NCBI RefSeq assembly: GCF_020531965.1
Contig: NZ_JAJAWH010000021.1
Coordinates: 25,549-89,548, forward strand
Direction: 5' to 3'
Origin: Pseudorhizobium xiangyangii
GTDB taxonomy: Bacteria > Pseudomonadota > Alphaproteobacteria > Rhizobiales > Rhizobiaceae
Length of the DNA: 64,000 nt
Numbering within the stretch: the first letter of the stretch is position 1; every line of letters begins with the position of its first letter. The translations under genes and the position numbers were made by a program. The notes under the pieces are model-generated. The model was not told the DNA's origin, did not search any database, and worked only from the letters and a program-made list of their open reading frames with translations. Positions 1-9,452 of the stretch are shown here, piece after piece.

Positions 1-518
1 TCATCGCCTATACGCTGTCACGCGCCGCGGCATGGGATTTGCAGGAGGCGATGCGGTGGTTGACGGGCAGCGTCAACGGCGTGCAGCTGGCTCAATCATT
101 CCCACTTCTGCTGGCACTTGTCTTCTTCGGCGGTTTACTGCTGACCCGCGCCCGTGATCTGGAGGCATTGCGACTGGGTGACGACGCCGCCGCAGCGCTT
201 GGCACCGATGTCGGACGCACGCGCATCGTCGTCATCGTCGCCGCCGTTGCCATGATCGCGATCGCAACTGCGGTGACGGGACCTATTTCCTTTGTCGCAT
301 TCCTGTCTGCACCCATTGCTGCTCGCATCGTCGGCACGAATGGATCGCTGCTGATACCATCCGCGCTCGTCGGTGCCGTACTCGTCCTTGCCGGCGATTA
401 TTGCGGGCAATTCCTGCTGCCAAGCCGTTACCCGGTAGGCGTGGTGACCGGCGCATTGGGCGCTCCCTACCTGATTTATCTGATTGTACGCGTCAACCGG
501 ACCGGAGGCTCTCTGTGA
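1..518 (+). CDS. FecCD-family siderophore ABC transporter permease, 5'-truncated by the window edge
   Basis: This is the C-terminal part of an inner-membrane permease that moves ferric siderophores from periplasm to cytosol. The reading frame is open from base 3, and the start lies outside the window. The visible part has several hydrophobic segments and the family signature around ALGTDVGRTR, followed by GPISFVAFLSAPIAARIVG, which matches the conserved FecCD stretch GPIGFVGLxxPHxxR in position and character. It ends LPVGVVTGALGAPYLIYL-like (here YPVGVVTGALGAPYLIYLIV), typical of the last helix. The stop overlaps the GTG start of the ATPase gene, so the two are translationally coupled. In many FecCD proteins the motif reads PHIAR; here PI replaces PH, as in some FepG-type members. 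The substrate is not deducible. Confidence 0.93.
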   Translation, partial: IAYTLSRAAAWDLQEAMRWLTGSVNGVQLAQSFPLLLALVFFGGLLLTRARDLEALRLGDDAAAALGTDVGRTRIVVIVAAVAMIAIATAVTGPISFVAFLSAPIAARIVGTNGSLLIPSALVGAVLVLAGDYCGQFLLPSRYPVGVVTGALGAPYLIYLIVRVNRTGGSL

Positions 519-1336
519 CCACCCATTCCCTGACCGTCGAGAAGCTTGCTGCCGGGTACGGCGATACCTTGATCCTGGATGGGCTTGATCTCGATGTGCC
601 CCCCGGCAAGATCACCGCCATCGTCGGTGCCAACGCGTGCGGGAAGTCCACGCTGTTACGCACCATGTCGCGACTATTGTCGCCACGAAGCGGCCAAGTG
701 CTCCTCGACGGCAAATCCATCCATCGCATCCCTCCTCGGCAACTGGCGAAGATCCTCGGATTACTGCCCCAGTCACCGATCGCTCCCGAGGGGATTACCG
801 TGGCCGACCTTGTCAGTCGCGGCCGGCATCCCCATCACGGAATGCTGTCCCTTTGGACACGACGGGATGACGAGGCCGTCGCAGCCGCGTTGGAGGCGAC
901 AAAGACATTCGATCTTGCGGAAAAACCGGTGGACGAGCTGTCTGGCGGCCAGCGCCAACGTGTCTGGATCGCGATGGCGCTGGCGCAGCAGACCGACCTT
1001 CTGCTGCTGGACGAGCCCACGACCTTTCTGGATATAAACCATCAGGTCGAGGTGCTGGATCTTCTGACCGATCTCAACCAAGCGCGCGGCACGACGATCG
1101 TCATGGTGCTACACGACCTGAACCTTGCTGCACGTTACGCGGATCACCTTGTCACAATGGCAGAAGGCCGCCTCCATGCATCGGGAAAGCCCGGAGACGT
1201 GCTCACAGTCGAAAATGTGCGCGATGTGTTCGGCCTCGAAAGCCGCATCATCGCCGACCCGACGTCCGGCAGACCGATCATGCTACCGATAGGTCGGCAC
1301 CGGATGATATCGGAACAAGGCTCGCCGATCTCATGA
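515..1336 (+). CDS. Siderophore ABC transporter ATP-binding protein (FepC/FecE type)
   Basis: This cytosolic ATPase of about 273 residues powers the adjacent FecCD permease. The GTG start was chosen because it overlaps the permease stop (GTGA) and gives the normal N-terminus TTHSLTVEKLAAGYG. A longer in-frame reading would run back into the permease gene. Walker A is GANACGKST, a variant common in FepC-like proteins. The Q-loop is LLPQSP, the signature is LSGGQRQRVWIAMAL, Walker B is LLLLDEPTTFLD, and the switch histidine is in VLHDLNLAARYAD. The length and the C-terminal extension after the H-loop are normal for the family. The gene sits between the permease and a siderophore-interacting protein, so ferric siderophore import is the clear role. 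Confidence 0.96.
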   Translation: MTTHSLTVEKLAAGYGDTLILDGLDLDVPPGKITAIVGANACGKSTLLRTMSRLLSPRSGQVLLDGKSIHRIPPRQLAKILGLLPQSPIAPEGITVADLVSRGRHPHHGMLSLWTRRDDEAVAAALEATKTFDLAEKPVDELSGGQRQRVWIAMALAQQTDLLLLDEPTTFLDINHQVEVLDLLTDLNQARGTTIVMVLHDLNLAARYADHLVTMAEGRLHASGKPGDVLTVENVRDVFGLESRIIADPTSGRPIMLPIGRHRMISEQGSPIS

Positions 1337-1391
1337 CCGGCACAATAATCATGCCCACATGCACCACAAACAACCAGAAGGAGGAGCGCCC

Positions 1392-2465
1392 ATGAACGGA
1401 GTTCAGGAATTCAAACTCTCCGGCACAGCGCTGCCGACGGATGCAGGAAGTATGCTCGACGAGATCTGCGAGCACTTCATCGAACATTCAGATGTTCATC
1501 GTGACGGAGACCTGGTGTTACTGAAGAGCGAGATCGGGATCGCTGGCATTCGTCGCCAGTCAGATCAGCTCTTGATCGAACTCACCTGCCCAACGGAAGA
1601 AGCACTTCAGCTAACCCGCAACATCATTGCCGAACATCTGTTCTACTTCGCTGGCGAGGAACCGTTCGAATTGAACTGGTCCGATCCCACTCGGCGGGCT
1701 TCTCTGCCGAACATCCATCACGTCACTGTGGTGTCTGCCGAGGACGTGACACCGCTGATGCGACGGGTGAAATTTGCCTGTTCCGACATCACACCCTTTG
1801 TCGGCGGCGACATGCACGTTCGCCTGCTCGTCCCCCCGAAGGGCAGGCCTCCCGTCTGGCCGGGACTGCGCGAGGATGGGCGTACCGACTGGCCGGAAGG
1901 TGAGGACGAACTTCTGGTGCGCGTCTACACCATCCGCTCGGTCGACGTCGAACGCCGGGAATTATGGATCGATTTCCTTCAGCACCCGGCACCCGGCGTC
2001 CACACTCCAGGAGCTGATTTTGCCAGGGATACGCAACCCGGAGAGAAGGTGGCGCTTCTCGGACCGGGAGGCGGCGACCATCCACTGGCAAAGTCCATTC
2101 TTCTGGCCGGAGACGAGAGTGCCCTTCCCGCCATTGCGCGCATTGCGGCCCAAGTACCAGTGGGCACCCGAATGCAAGCGATCATCGAGGTCCTTGATGA
2201 GGCCGAAGAACAGGCTCTTCCATCCGCCGGTTCGCTCGAAATTCGCTGGCTGCACCGAAAGAACTATCCAGCCGGGGCGAAGGGCGCTTTGGTTGAAGCC
2301 ATCAAGAATGCGATAACCTCAGTCGACAGCGAAACCTTCGTCTGGGTCGCCTGTGAAAAGGAGGACGTGCGTTCCATCCGCTCCTTCCTGAAGACGCGCG
2401 GGCATGAGCGGAAGCGGATGTACGCCGCCTGGTATTGGGAACACGAGGGCACCCAGCTCACGTAA
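1392..2465 (+). CDS. Siderophore-interacting protein (SIP/ViuB family) with N-terminal DUF2218 domain
   Basis: This is a probable cytosolic flavin reductase that frees iron from imported ferric siderophores. The start follows a strong AGGAGG-type ribosome site; an ATG 33 bases upstream has none. Residues 1 to about 95 match DUF2218 in character. The remainder is a SIP flavoprotein: an FAD-binding half beginning HHVTVVSAEDVTPLMRRV, with VRVYTIRS fitting the R-x-Y-T-x-R flavin motif and HPAPGVHTPGADF after it. The NAD(P)H-binding half contains GDESALPAIARI and ends with WVACEKEDVRSIRSFL and YAAWYWEHEGT, both highly typical. Its place after the importer ATPase supports iron release as the role. 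Confidence 0.93.
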   Translation: MNGVQEFKLSGTALPTDAGSMLDEICEHFIEHSDVHRDGDLVLLKSEIGIAGIRRQSDQLLIELTCPTEEALQLTRNIIAEHLFYFAGEEPFELNWSDPTRRASLPNIHHVTVVSAEDVTPLMRRVKFACSDITPFVGGDMHVRLLVPPKGRPPVWPGLREDGRTDWPEGEDELLVRVYTIRSVDVERRELWIDFLQHPAPGVHTPGADFARDTQPGEKVALLGPGGGDHPLAKSILLAGDESALPAIARIAAQVPVGTRMQAIIEVLDEAEEQALPSAGSLEIRWLHRKNYPAGAKGALVEAIKNAITSVDSETFVWVACEKEDVRSIRSFLKTRGHERKRMYAAWYWEHEGTQLT

Positions 2466-2651
2466 AGGTTAGCCCTCCGATCCGATATGGACGGTGATCA
2501 CAGCAATCTGTCCTGATTGACGCCGGCCAAGCGTACTTGGCCCGCGTCCTAGCCCATAGGACAGGCGAGCTGCCGTGCAAGTGAGCGGCGCGGGCTTTTG
2601 ACGCGTCAACGAACTCGCGTAACCTTTTAAGTTCCCGTGCGTTAAGCCGGC

Positions 2652-3470
2652 ATGACGCATTCTCTGATTGAGCCACCGCCCCGGATCGAAGCCCTCTGGA
2701 CAATCCAACGTGGCGCCTCACCCGTCGTCTCCACCGCAATTCACGAAGGACATCTTGTTCGCCCAGAACTGCTGGAATTATATGCGCTTTCATCCGACGA
2801 ACGGCTTCGCGAAGAAGATCCTTTCACGGAATTTACAACGCGCGATGTTCCCAACCGGATCGTTTTTCATCGGTCACGGTTCGAAGTCGACATCAACCGG
2901 GCGCGCGACGGTGCGATATACCTCACGCCCGAGCAAGCCTGGGGTCTGAACGTCTGGAAAGATCGGCTGTCATCGCATCACGCCGAGACCTCCCTTCAGG
3001 TCCATGACGACTATTACGATATGCTGGACGCCTTTTTGAAGGGTATCGAGCACCGATATGGCCGGTTCATCGTGCTTGATGTACACAGCTATAATCATCG
3101 CCGGGCGGGACCTTCAGCCGCGCCGACGGAGCAGGCCAAGGCGCCGGACATCAATATCGGCACGTCCTCCATGGATCGCGCCCGCTGGTCTTACGTTCTT
3201 GACGCCTTCATCAATCATCTTCGATCTTTTGAAATCAACGGACAACCACTCGACGTTCAGGAGAACGTCGCCTTCCAAGGCAAGGGTGAACAGACCCGTT
3301 TCATCCATGAACGCTTCCCGGCTTCCGGCTGCGCCATTGCTGTCGAATTCAAGAAGTTCTTCATGGACGAGTGGACGGGCGAGCCGGACCTCGGGATCCT
3401 CAAAAAGCTTCGGGGAATCGTCGCCTCCTCGGTTCCCGTGCTGGAGCGAGCATTGGAGGCAGGCCGATGA
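2652..3470 (+). CDS. N-formylglutamate amidohydrolase-family protein
   Basis: This 272-residue member of the FGase family comprises zinc-dependent hydrolases of N-acyl amino acid amide bonds. The visible metal-site motifs are HEGH at residues 31-34 and VLDVHSYNHRR around 141-151. A further conserved acidic stretch is AVEFKKFFMDEW near residue 230. There is no signal peptide, so it is cytosolic. The start lacks a clear ribosome site, and a slightly different start cannot be excluded. The stop overlaps the next start (ATGA), and the following gene abuts the ATP-grasp gene, so all three form one operon. In histidine degradation FGase is HutG, but no hut genes are nearby. The substrate here is therefore probably another acylated or peptidic compound; this is inference. 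Confidence 0.85.
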   Translation: MTHSLIEPPPRIEALWTIQRGASPVVSTAIHEGHLVRPELLELYALSSDERLREEDPFTEFTTRDVPNRIVFHRSRFEVDINRARDGAIYLTPEQAWGLNVWKDRLSSHHAETSLQVHDDYYDMLDAFLKGIEHRYGRFIVLDVHSYNHRRAGPSAAPTEQAKAPDINIGTSSMDRARWSYVLDAFINHLRSFEINGQPLDVQENVAFQGKGEQTRFIHERFPASGCAIAVEFKKFFMDEWTGEPDLGILKKLRGIVASSVPVLERALEAGR

Positions 3471-5368
3471 CCAAAACACAGCCGGTCAGCCAGCAGGACG
3501 AAGAGGATTGGCTGGATGACCTCTCGGCGTGTGTCCGGGAGGGAAAGTCCATACGCCGCGAGCTGCCCGACGGCGGACGCCTGCATATTGACCGGCCCCT
3601 GCCGTTCCTGTGCGTTCACATTGCGAAGGATGGGGCCGAGCCGACCGCTCGCGACATTGCTCAGGCCAACGCCTCATACCTGGTCGCACCTCAGGTGGAT
3701 ACCGCAATTGCCGTGATCAATGCCATCGCCAGCATTCTGGAGGAGCGCTTCGGCGCCTTCATGCTCTTTGACATCGGCGAGCTATCACAGGACAGGTTTC
3801 TCACCGCGGATGCTCCTTTTCTGCCACCATTCGACGTATCGATCTGGTCGAGCGCCGACGCGATTGCAGCGGCCGACGCGTTCTCGACAGCGGTCAGAGA
3901 CAGTGAGGCGCGCTTTCGCACACCGCGCGTTGAAAAGACAGATGCTGCTCCCTCCAGCGGTGACAAGCAGCTTGCCAGAGAGCTCGGCTGCTCGGCACTG
4001 GCGGTGAGATTTGCGCCTGTCTATCGGCAACCCGGATCCGACGAGATATATCCGGAGCTGCGAGATCAGCTCGTAGCCATGCTCGTCGATGCGGGCCTGC
4101 AGGCTTTCTCCTCGTTCATCGAGATGCATCAGATTTTCCGTCTGACGACACACAGAGCGTTGGGTCGCAAGGCATTTGTCGATGCGGTCTCCAAAGTGGA
4201 CCGCAGTATCGACGATATCGCGTCGACATTCGATTTTCTGCTGGCGGTCACGCCGATCAACGCAGAGGCCGCGTTTGAAGCCTTCAGGAGCGGTGCCGCC
4301 AAGGAGCATCCGATCTTTCTTTATCGCCCGCTCGCGTTGCAGGTTGAAGCTGTCAAACGAAAGCTGTTCTCGATCTCCTTCGACCATCTTGAAGACCCCG
4401 TCCTGTACCAACTCTATCGCGAGAAGCAGCAGGAGCTCGATCTGCAGCTATCGCTGCTATCCTCACGTCAGGGTTCCAAATTCGTCGAGTTTAGCCGGGC
4501 ACTCTATGGACCTGTCGAGCCGGCACTTCTCCGCGAGGCCAAGACGATCCTCGGCACGTTGGTCGATAGTGAACCAGGTGGTGATAAGGATAAGGATACG
4601 GGTGCGGAAGACAGGATTGCCGACTGCTTTCTGGTTGAACACCGCGCCAGGGCGATGATTGCCGCCTATCATCGACAACTAGAGGATTTCGAGGTCTCGA
4701 TCGAGCTCCGTGACGACCTGCCCTCCGGCCTGTTGGTGTCCGGCCATCGTCTGCTGATAGCCCGCAGCACGCTCATGGATGTGCACCGTATTGAACCTCT
4801 TCTTTCGCATGAAATCGGGGTTCATCTTCTCACCTATTTCAATGGCTCCGCCCAAGGATTGCGGCTTTTCCGCTCGGGCCTTGCCGGCTACGAGGGAATG
4901 CAGGAAGGGATTGCCGTCTTCGCCGAATACCTCGCGGGCGGAATGACGCCCGAGCGGCTTAAGCTGATTGCCGGACGTGTGGTCGGCTGCGCCTCTATGC
5001 TGGACGGCGCGACATTTGCCGAGACCTACGCGACGATGGTCGACGACTATGATTTCTCGGAACCGGCTGCCTTCAATCTGGTGCTGCGGCTTTACCGCGG
5101 CGGAGGTCTTGCCAAAGACGCCATCTATCTGCGTGGCCTGCTCGCCCTTCTGGATCACCTGGAGAAAGGCGGCGCCCTGGAGCCCTTCTGGATGGGGAAG
5201 ATTTCCGCATCACATTTCAGTGTCATGCAGGAACTTGCTGACCGAGGGCTTCTTCGCCGCCCAGCAGTCCAACCCATGTTTCTCGATACCGCAGAAGGAC
5301 GCCAGCGGCTTGAGCGGGCCAGAAGCGGCATGCGTCCACTTGATATGATTCAACGACAGGAGTTTTGA
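3467..5368 (+). CDS. DUF1704 (QEGLA-motif) metallopeptidase-like protein
   Basis: The protein has about 633 residues and a C-terminal DUF1704 domain, the family named in databases for flavohemoglobin expression modulation and related to eukaryotic tyrosine carboxypeptidase-like (MATCAP) enzymes. The gluzincin site is visible: HEIGVH at residues 448-453, followed by the family hallmark QEGIAVFAEYL at 479-489. The N-terminal third contains no metal motif I recognise and may be a separate substrate-binding part. No signal peptide or membrane segment is present. The start is set by the ATGA overlap with the preceding gene. Sandwiched between an amide hydrolase and an ATP-grasp ligase, it probably trims a small peptide-like molecule. 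That is inference; no substrate is known to me. Confidence 0.85.
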   Translation: MTKTQPVSQQDEEDWLDDLSACVREGKSIRRELPDGGRLHIDRPLPFLCVHIAKDGAEPTARDIAQANASYLVAPQVDTAIAVINAIASILEERFGAFMLFDIGELSQDRFLTADAPFLPPFDVSIWSSADAIAAADAFSTAVRDSEARFRTPRVEKTDAAPSSGDKQLARELGCSALAVRFAPVYRQPGSDEIYPELRDQLVAMLVDAGLQAFSSFIEMHQIFRLTTHRALGRKAFVDAVSKVDRSIDDIASTFDFLLAVTPINAEAAFEAFRSGAAKEHPIFLYRPLALQVEAVKRKLFSISFDHLEDPVLYQLYREKQQELDLQLSLLSSRQGSKFVEFSRALYGPVEPALLREAKTILGTLVDSEPGGDKDKDTGAEDRIADCFLVEHRARAMIAAYHRQLEDFEVSIELRDDLPSGLLVSGHRLLIARSTLMDVHRIEPLLSHEIGVHLLTYFNGSAQGLRLFRSGLAGYEGMQEGIAVFAEYLAGGMTPERLKLIAGRVVGCASMLDGATFAETYATMVDDYDFSEPAAFNLVLRLYRGGGLAKDAIYLRGLLALLDHLEKGGALEPFWMGKISASHFSVMQELADRGLLRRPAVQPMFLDTAEGRQRLERARSGMRPLDMIQRQEF

Positions 5369-6415
5369 ATGCGAATTGCCTTTTTTGTGAACTCGATCGA
5401 GGGCGAAGCTGGGACTTACACGACGACCTCCCTGGCAATCGCCGCTATGGCTCGTGGCCATGAGGTCTGTTACGTGACCCCTGGAGACTTCGTCCTGCGG
5501 CCGGACAACAGCCTGTTGATACGCGCGACAACATCCAAGAGCTCAAAACCTAGAAAAGCGGACGCATTCATCTCTGCACTACAAGGCGACCAGGCGGATA
5601 TCCAGACCATCGATATCAGCGAAGTCGATGTGCTCTTCCTCCGAAACGACCCTTCCGAAGACGCCGACGAGAGGCCATGGGCGGCGCATGCCGGCGCCAT
5701 CTTTGGGCGATTGGCCGCAGAGCGCGGCGTTCTCACAGTGAACGACCCCGATGGGTTGGCGCGCGCACAGAACAAGCTCTATTTTCAGGGTTTTCCAGAA
5801 GCGGTGCGCCCCGTCACATTGATCTCAAAAAGCATCGAGGAAATTCGCGCCTTCATCGACGAACAGAAGCAGGGCGTCATCCTCAAGCCCTTACAGGGAT
5901 CAGGTGGCAGAAACGTATTCAAGATTGCCTCGAGCAAGGAAGCCAACCTTAACCAGATCTTCGAGGCGGTCAGCGGTGAAGGCTATCTGATTGCACAAGG
6001 CTATCTGCCGGACGCTACCGCGGGAGACATTCGGCTCTTCCTGATGAATGGCAGGCCCCTGCAACGCGACGGTGCCTACGCCGCCTTCCGGCGCGTGCCG
6101 GCGAAGGGCGAAGTACGCTCCAACATGAACGCTGCGGGCACTGCGGCGGCCGTCGAAATCACACCCAAGATCCTCGCGGTTGCCGATATGGTTCGGCCAA
6201 AACTGATCGAAGACGGCATGTTTCTGGTCGGACTCGACATCGTCGGCGACAAAGTCCTCGAAATCAATGTGTTCACGCCCGGAGGCCTACCCAATATAGC
6301 CGAACTCCACGGTGTCGACCTGGCCCCCGATGTCATCGCGGCACTGGAACAGAAGGTAGAAATGCAAAAGAACTACGCGGGCCAGCTCTCAAATCGGACG
6401 TTGGCGACGCTGTAG
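5369..6415 (+). CDS. Glutathione-synthase-like ATP-grasp ligase
   Basis: This 348-residue ATP-grasp enzyme of the GshB/RimK type forms an amide bond using an acyl phosphate. The features seen are an N-terminal Rossmann-like part with VLFLRNDP, the GshB-like segment VNDPDGLARAQNKLY, the glycine-rich loop KPLQGSGGRNVFK, GDIRLFLMNGRPL, and the metal-binding end EINVFTPGGLPN. It starts directly after the DUF1704 stop, with AGGAG upstream. It is longer than housekeeping GshB (about 315 residues) because of an insertion near residues 45-75. No gshA is adjacent, so it is more likely a specialised ligase than the cell's glutathione synthase. Together with the two upstream hydrolases it suggests a make-and-trim pathway for a peptide. 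Confidence 0.85.
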   Translation: MRIAFFVNSIEGEAGTYTTTSLAIAAMARGHEVCYVTPGDFVLRPDNSLLIRATTSKSSKPRKADAFISALQGDQADIQTIDISEVDVLFLRNDPSEDADERPWAAHAGAIFGRLAAERGVLTVNDPDGLARAQNKLYFQGFPEAVRPVTLISKSIEEIRAFIDEQKQGVILKPLQGSGGRNVFKIASSKEANLNQIFEAVSGEGYLIAQGYLPDATAGDIRLFLMNGRPLQRDGAYAAFRRVPAKGEVRSNMNAAGTAAAVEITPKILAVADMVRPKLIEDGMFLVGLDIVGDKVLEINVFTPGGLPNIAELHGVDLAPDVIAALEQKVEMQKNYAGQLSNRTLATL

Positions 6416-6509
6416 GCGAGGAAAGCTGATCAGGCATCCGGAAGCTCTGGAATAGACGCTGAACATTGCGGGCGCCAGGCGCCGCTTGGGCAGTTGGTCG
6501 GGCCGTCAC

Positions 6510-6689
6510 ACCGGAAACTGCCGTAGGCTCGCCGTTGCATCAGGTGCCGGCCTCGATCCCCACATTACGGAGAGAGCTATCCGCTACAAGGCCGAGCGGA
6601 TTGCGCAGGCCTGTAACGCTCCAATTGACCATGTCGAGCAGGTTATCGAACGCAGCGTGTTGACGCTGGACAACGTCGTGGCGAACTGA
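6510..6689 (+). pseudogene. kdpC: Remnant of kdpC (K+-transporting ATPase subunit C), C-terminal part only
   Basis: The short open stretch contains ASGAGLDPHIT followed by an amphipathic part ending DHVEQVIERSV. This matches the conserved C-terminal region of KdpC, where SASGLDPHIS is the hallmark. The N-terminal membrane anchor and most of the subunit are missing. The last residues no longer match the usual VNVLxLNLALD ending. It lies immediately before kdpD, exactly where kdpC normally sits, so it is the scar of a lost kdpFABC operon. The rest of the 337-base interval between the ligase gene and kdpD shows nothing else I recognise. Confidence 0.75.
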
Positions 6690-6752
6690 GAGGTACGAAG
6701 CAGTGTCGGTGGCCCATGGTGATGCGCTGCCGATATCGGAGGGTCAGGATCG

Positions 6753-9452
6753 GTGGTCAACGATATGCACAGTGGCAAAGAACGTCGCCCGTCACCTGAA
6801 GCACTGCTTGAGCGAGCGGACCGGGAGGCACGCGGCAAGCTCAAAATTTTCCTCGGCGCAGCTCCAGGCGTGGGGAAAACATACGAAATGCTGTTGTCGG
6901 CGAGGGCAATGCAGGCCGACGGTGTCGATGTTGTCGTCGGTGTCATCGAAACGCATGGCCGGCCGGAAACCGAAGCGTTGATACAAGGCCTTGAGATCGT
7001 TCCGCGTCGGTCCACTGATTACAAGGGACAGGTCCTTGACGAGATGGACCTGGACGCCCTCATCGAGCGCCGTCCCGCTTTGGCGCTCGTTGATGAACTC
7101 GCGCATACCAATGCCCCCGGTAGCCGGCATCCGAAGCGCTATCTGGACGCGCTTGAACTTCTCGCCCAAGGCATAGACGTCTATACGACGCTTAACATTC
7201 AACACGTCGAAAGCCTCAACGACGTTGTGGCGCAAATCACGCGCATTCGGGTCAAGGAGACCGTCCCTGACTCTGTTATTGATCGGGCCGACGATATTGA
7301 GATCGTCGACATCACGCCACAAGATCTGATCAGGCGATTGCAGGACGGTAAGGTCTACGTCCCCAGGACAGCGCAGCGCGCGATCGAGAACTACTTTTCT
7401 GCGGGAAATCTCACGGCGTTGCGAGAGCTGGCCTTGCGTCGTACCGCGCAACGGGTCGACGAACAGCTTTTAAATCACATGCAGGCACACGCGATCTCCG
7501 GGCCTTGGGCAGCGGGCGAGCGTATCCTTGTATGTCTTGATCATGGAAGAAATGGTGCAGCACTGGTCCGCTACGCCCGCCGGCAGGCTGATCGGCTTCG
7601 CGCCCCGTGGGCGGCCCTGCATTTGGAGGCCGCTTCAGCAGCCAACCTGCCGGAGAAAGACAAGGACCGACTAGCCGCGTGCATGCGGCTGGCGGAGCAA
7701 TTGGGGGCAGACACCGTAACGCTCCCGGCTTCCAGCATTGCGCGCGAGATCATCGCTTACGCAAATGCCAACAACTTCAATCACCTCATCATCGGAAAGT
7801 CGAACAAGCCCCGATGGCGCGAGGTCTGGGAAGGGTCGATCACGCACGATCTTATCCGGCACTCCGGAACGATCAGTATTCACGTCATGTCGGGCGGTGA
7901 GGAGGAAATTGTCTCACCCGGTGTTCGCTCAGCCACGCCACGCAAACGTCCCGGATTCAAGCACTACATTGCGAGTACTGTCTTCATGTCCTTGGCTGTG
8001 GCCATAGGCGCCCTTCTCGACAGAACGCTCGATGTTCGCAACCTCGCCTTGGTGTTCCTGATGGGTGTCATGGCGTCTGCCGTAAAGGGCGGCCTTGGTC
8101 CCGGCCTATATGCCTCTCTCTTCGGTGCGGTTACCTTCAGCTTCTTCTTCCTCGAGCCACGCTACACGCTTTCGGTGCGGGACCCCGAAAGCGTCATCGC
8201 TCTTCTCTTTTTTCTGGGGACGGCACTCATTGCCAGTAATCTGACAGCGGCTGTGCAGCGTCAGGCCACAGCGGCACGGCAGCGTGCCCGCACGGCAGAA
8301 GACCTCTACCTCTTCTCGAAGAAGCTAGCCGGAACCGGCACCCTCGACGATGTTCTCTGGGCCACCGCGTATCAGATCGCGTCCATGCTCAAGTTGCGGG
8401 TCGTCATCCTTCTTCAGGAAGACGGAACACTCAGCGTCAGGGCCGGCTATCCGCCGGACGACACTCTGGTGGACGCCGATATTGCTGCCGCCAAATGGGC
8501 ATGGGAGCACAATCGGCCCGCCGGCCGAGCGGCCGACACCCTGCCCGGAGCCAAGCGGCTTTATCTGCCGTTGAGAACAGGACGTGGCGCAATCGGAGTG
8601 GTTGGTCTCGACAATGACAAGCAGGGTCCCTTGCTAACCCCTGAGCAGCAACGGCTATTCGATGCGCTGTCGGACCAGGCGGCGCTCGCGATCGAGCGTA
8701 TCCATCTCGTGGCGGATGTGGACAACGCCAAGCTTGCCGCTGAAACTGACCGTTTGAGGACCGCGCTGCTGACGTCCATCTCCCATGACCTCAAGACGCC
8801 CCTGGCGGGAATTCTGGGGTCCGCCGGAACGTTGAAGGATTTTTGGGGAAAGTTGTCCGAAACGTCACGAGAGGATTTGCTGTCGACAGTCATTGAGGAA
8901 TCCGAGCGTCTAAACCGTTTCATCGGCAACCTCCTGGATATGACGCGAATAGGTGCCGGAGCGTTGGAACCGAACTATGCGCTTCACTACCTCGGAGACA
9001 TCGTGGGGTCGGCGCTCGCCCGCGCCACCAAGATCACCGGCGCTCACAAGATTGAAGTGGCGATAACGCCCGACCTGCCCATGCTTCGAATCGATCCGGT
9101 ATTGTTCGAGCAAGCCGTCTTTAACCTTCTGGACAATGCCGCGAAATATTCGCCAGAGGGCTCCAGGATCGAAATCAGGGGGTGGGCTGACGATACCGGT
9201 ATCGTCCTGCGTATCCTTGACGAAGGCCCGGGGATACCACCGGGAGACGCGGAGCGGATATTCGACAGCTTCTATCGCGTCAGGAAAATCGATTACGTGA
9301 CGGCGGGGACCGGCCTCGGCCTGTCGATCTGCCGAGGCTTCATTGAAGCAATGGGTGGCCGCATCCTTGCAGAGAACCGGCCGGATCGACCCGGAGCGAT
9401 GTTCACCATCACGCTGCCGAAAACGAATTCACCTCAAGGAAACCCAGAATGA
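6753..9452 (+). CDS. kdpD: Osmosensitive K+ channel sensor histidine kinase KdpD
   Basis: This full-length inner-membrane sensor kinase of 899 residues responds to low potassium and phosphorylates KdpE. The KdpD N-domain carries Walker A GAAPGVGKT (residues 35-43) and the conserved LVDELAHTNAPGSRHPKRY. A universal-stress-protein-like domain follows (about 255-375), then four closely spaced membrane segments (about 405-505), a GAF-like part, and the kinase core with the phosphorylated histidine H678 in SISHDLKTPL. N-box NLLDNAAKYSPEG and DEGPGIP, GTGLGLSIC complete the ATPase domain. The GTG start has GGAGGG nine bases upstream. Its stop overlaps the kdpE start. No intact kdpFABC lies nearby, so its output must act elsewhere or be lost. 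Confidence 0.96.
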   Translation: MVNDMHSGKERRPSPEALLERADREARGKLKIFLGAAPGVGKTYEMLLSARAMQADGVDVVVGVIETHGRPETEALIQGLEIVPRRSTDYKGQVLDEMDLDALIERRPALALVDELAHTNAPGSRHPKRYLDALELLAQGIDVYTTLNIQHVESLNDVVAQITRIRVKETVPDSVIDRADDIEIVDITPQDLIRRLQDGKVYVPRTAQRAIENYFSAGNLTALRELALRRTAQRVDEQLLNHMQAHAISGPWAAGERILVCLDHGRNGAALVRYARRQADRLRAPWAALHLEAASAANLPEKDKDRLAACMRLAEQLGADTVTLPASSIAREIIAYANANNFNHLIIGKSNKPRWREVWEGSITHDLIRHSGTISIHVMSGGEEEIVSPGVRSATPRKRPGFKHYIASTVFMSLAVAIGALLDRTLDVRNLALVFLMGVMASAVKGGLGPGLYASLFGAVTFSFFFLEPRYTLSVRDPESVIALLFFLGTALIASNLTAAVQRQATAARQRARTAEDLYLFSKKLAGTGTLDDVLWATAYQIASMLKLRVVILLQEDGTLSVRAGYPPDDTLVDADIAAAKWAWEHNRPAGRAADTLPGAKRLYLPLRTGRGAIGVVGLDNDKQGPLLTPEQQRLFDALSDQAALAIERIHLVADVDNAKLAAETDRLRTALLTSISHDLKTPLAGILGSAGTLKDFWGKLSETSREDLLSTVIEESERLNRFIGNLLDMTRIGAGALEPNYALHYLGDIVGSALARATKITGAHKIEVAITPDLPMLRIDPVLFEQAVFNLLDNAAKYSPEGSRIEIRGWADDTGIVLRILDEGPGIPPGDAERIFDSFYRVRKIDYVTAGTGLGLSICRGFIEAMGGRILAENRPDRPGAMFTITLPKTNSPQGNPE

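Noticed and set aside
2466-2651. Possible tRNA or small RNA between the SIP and FGase genes
   Set aside because: No cloverleaf, T-loop or terminator could be drawn. It is left as an ordinary spacer.
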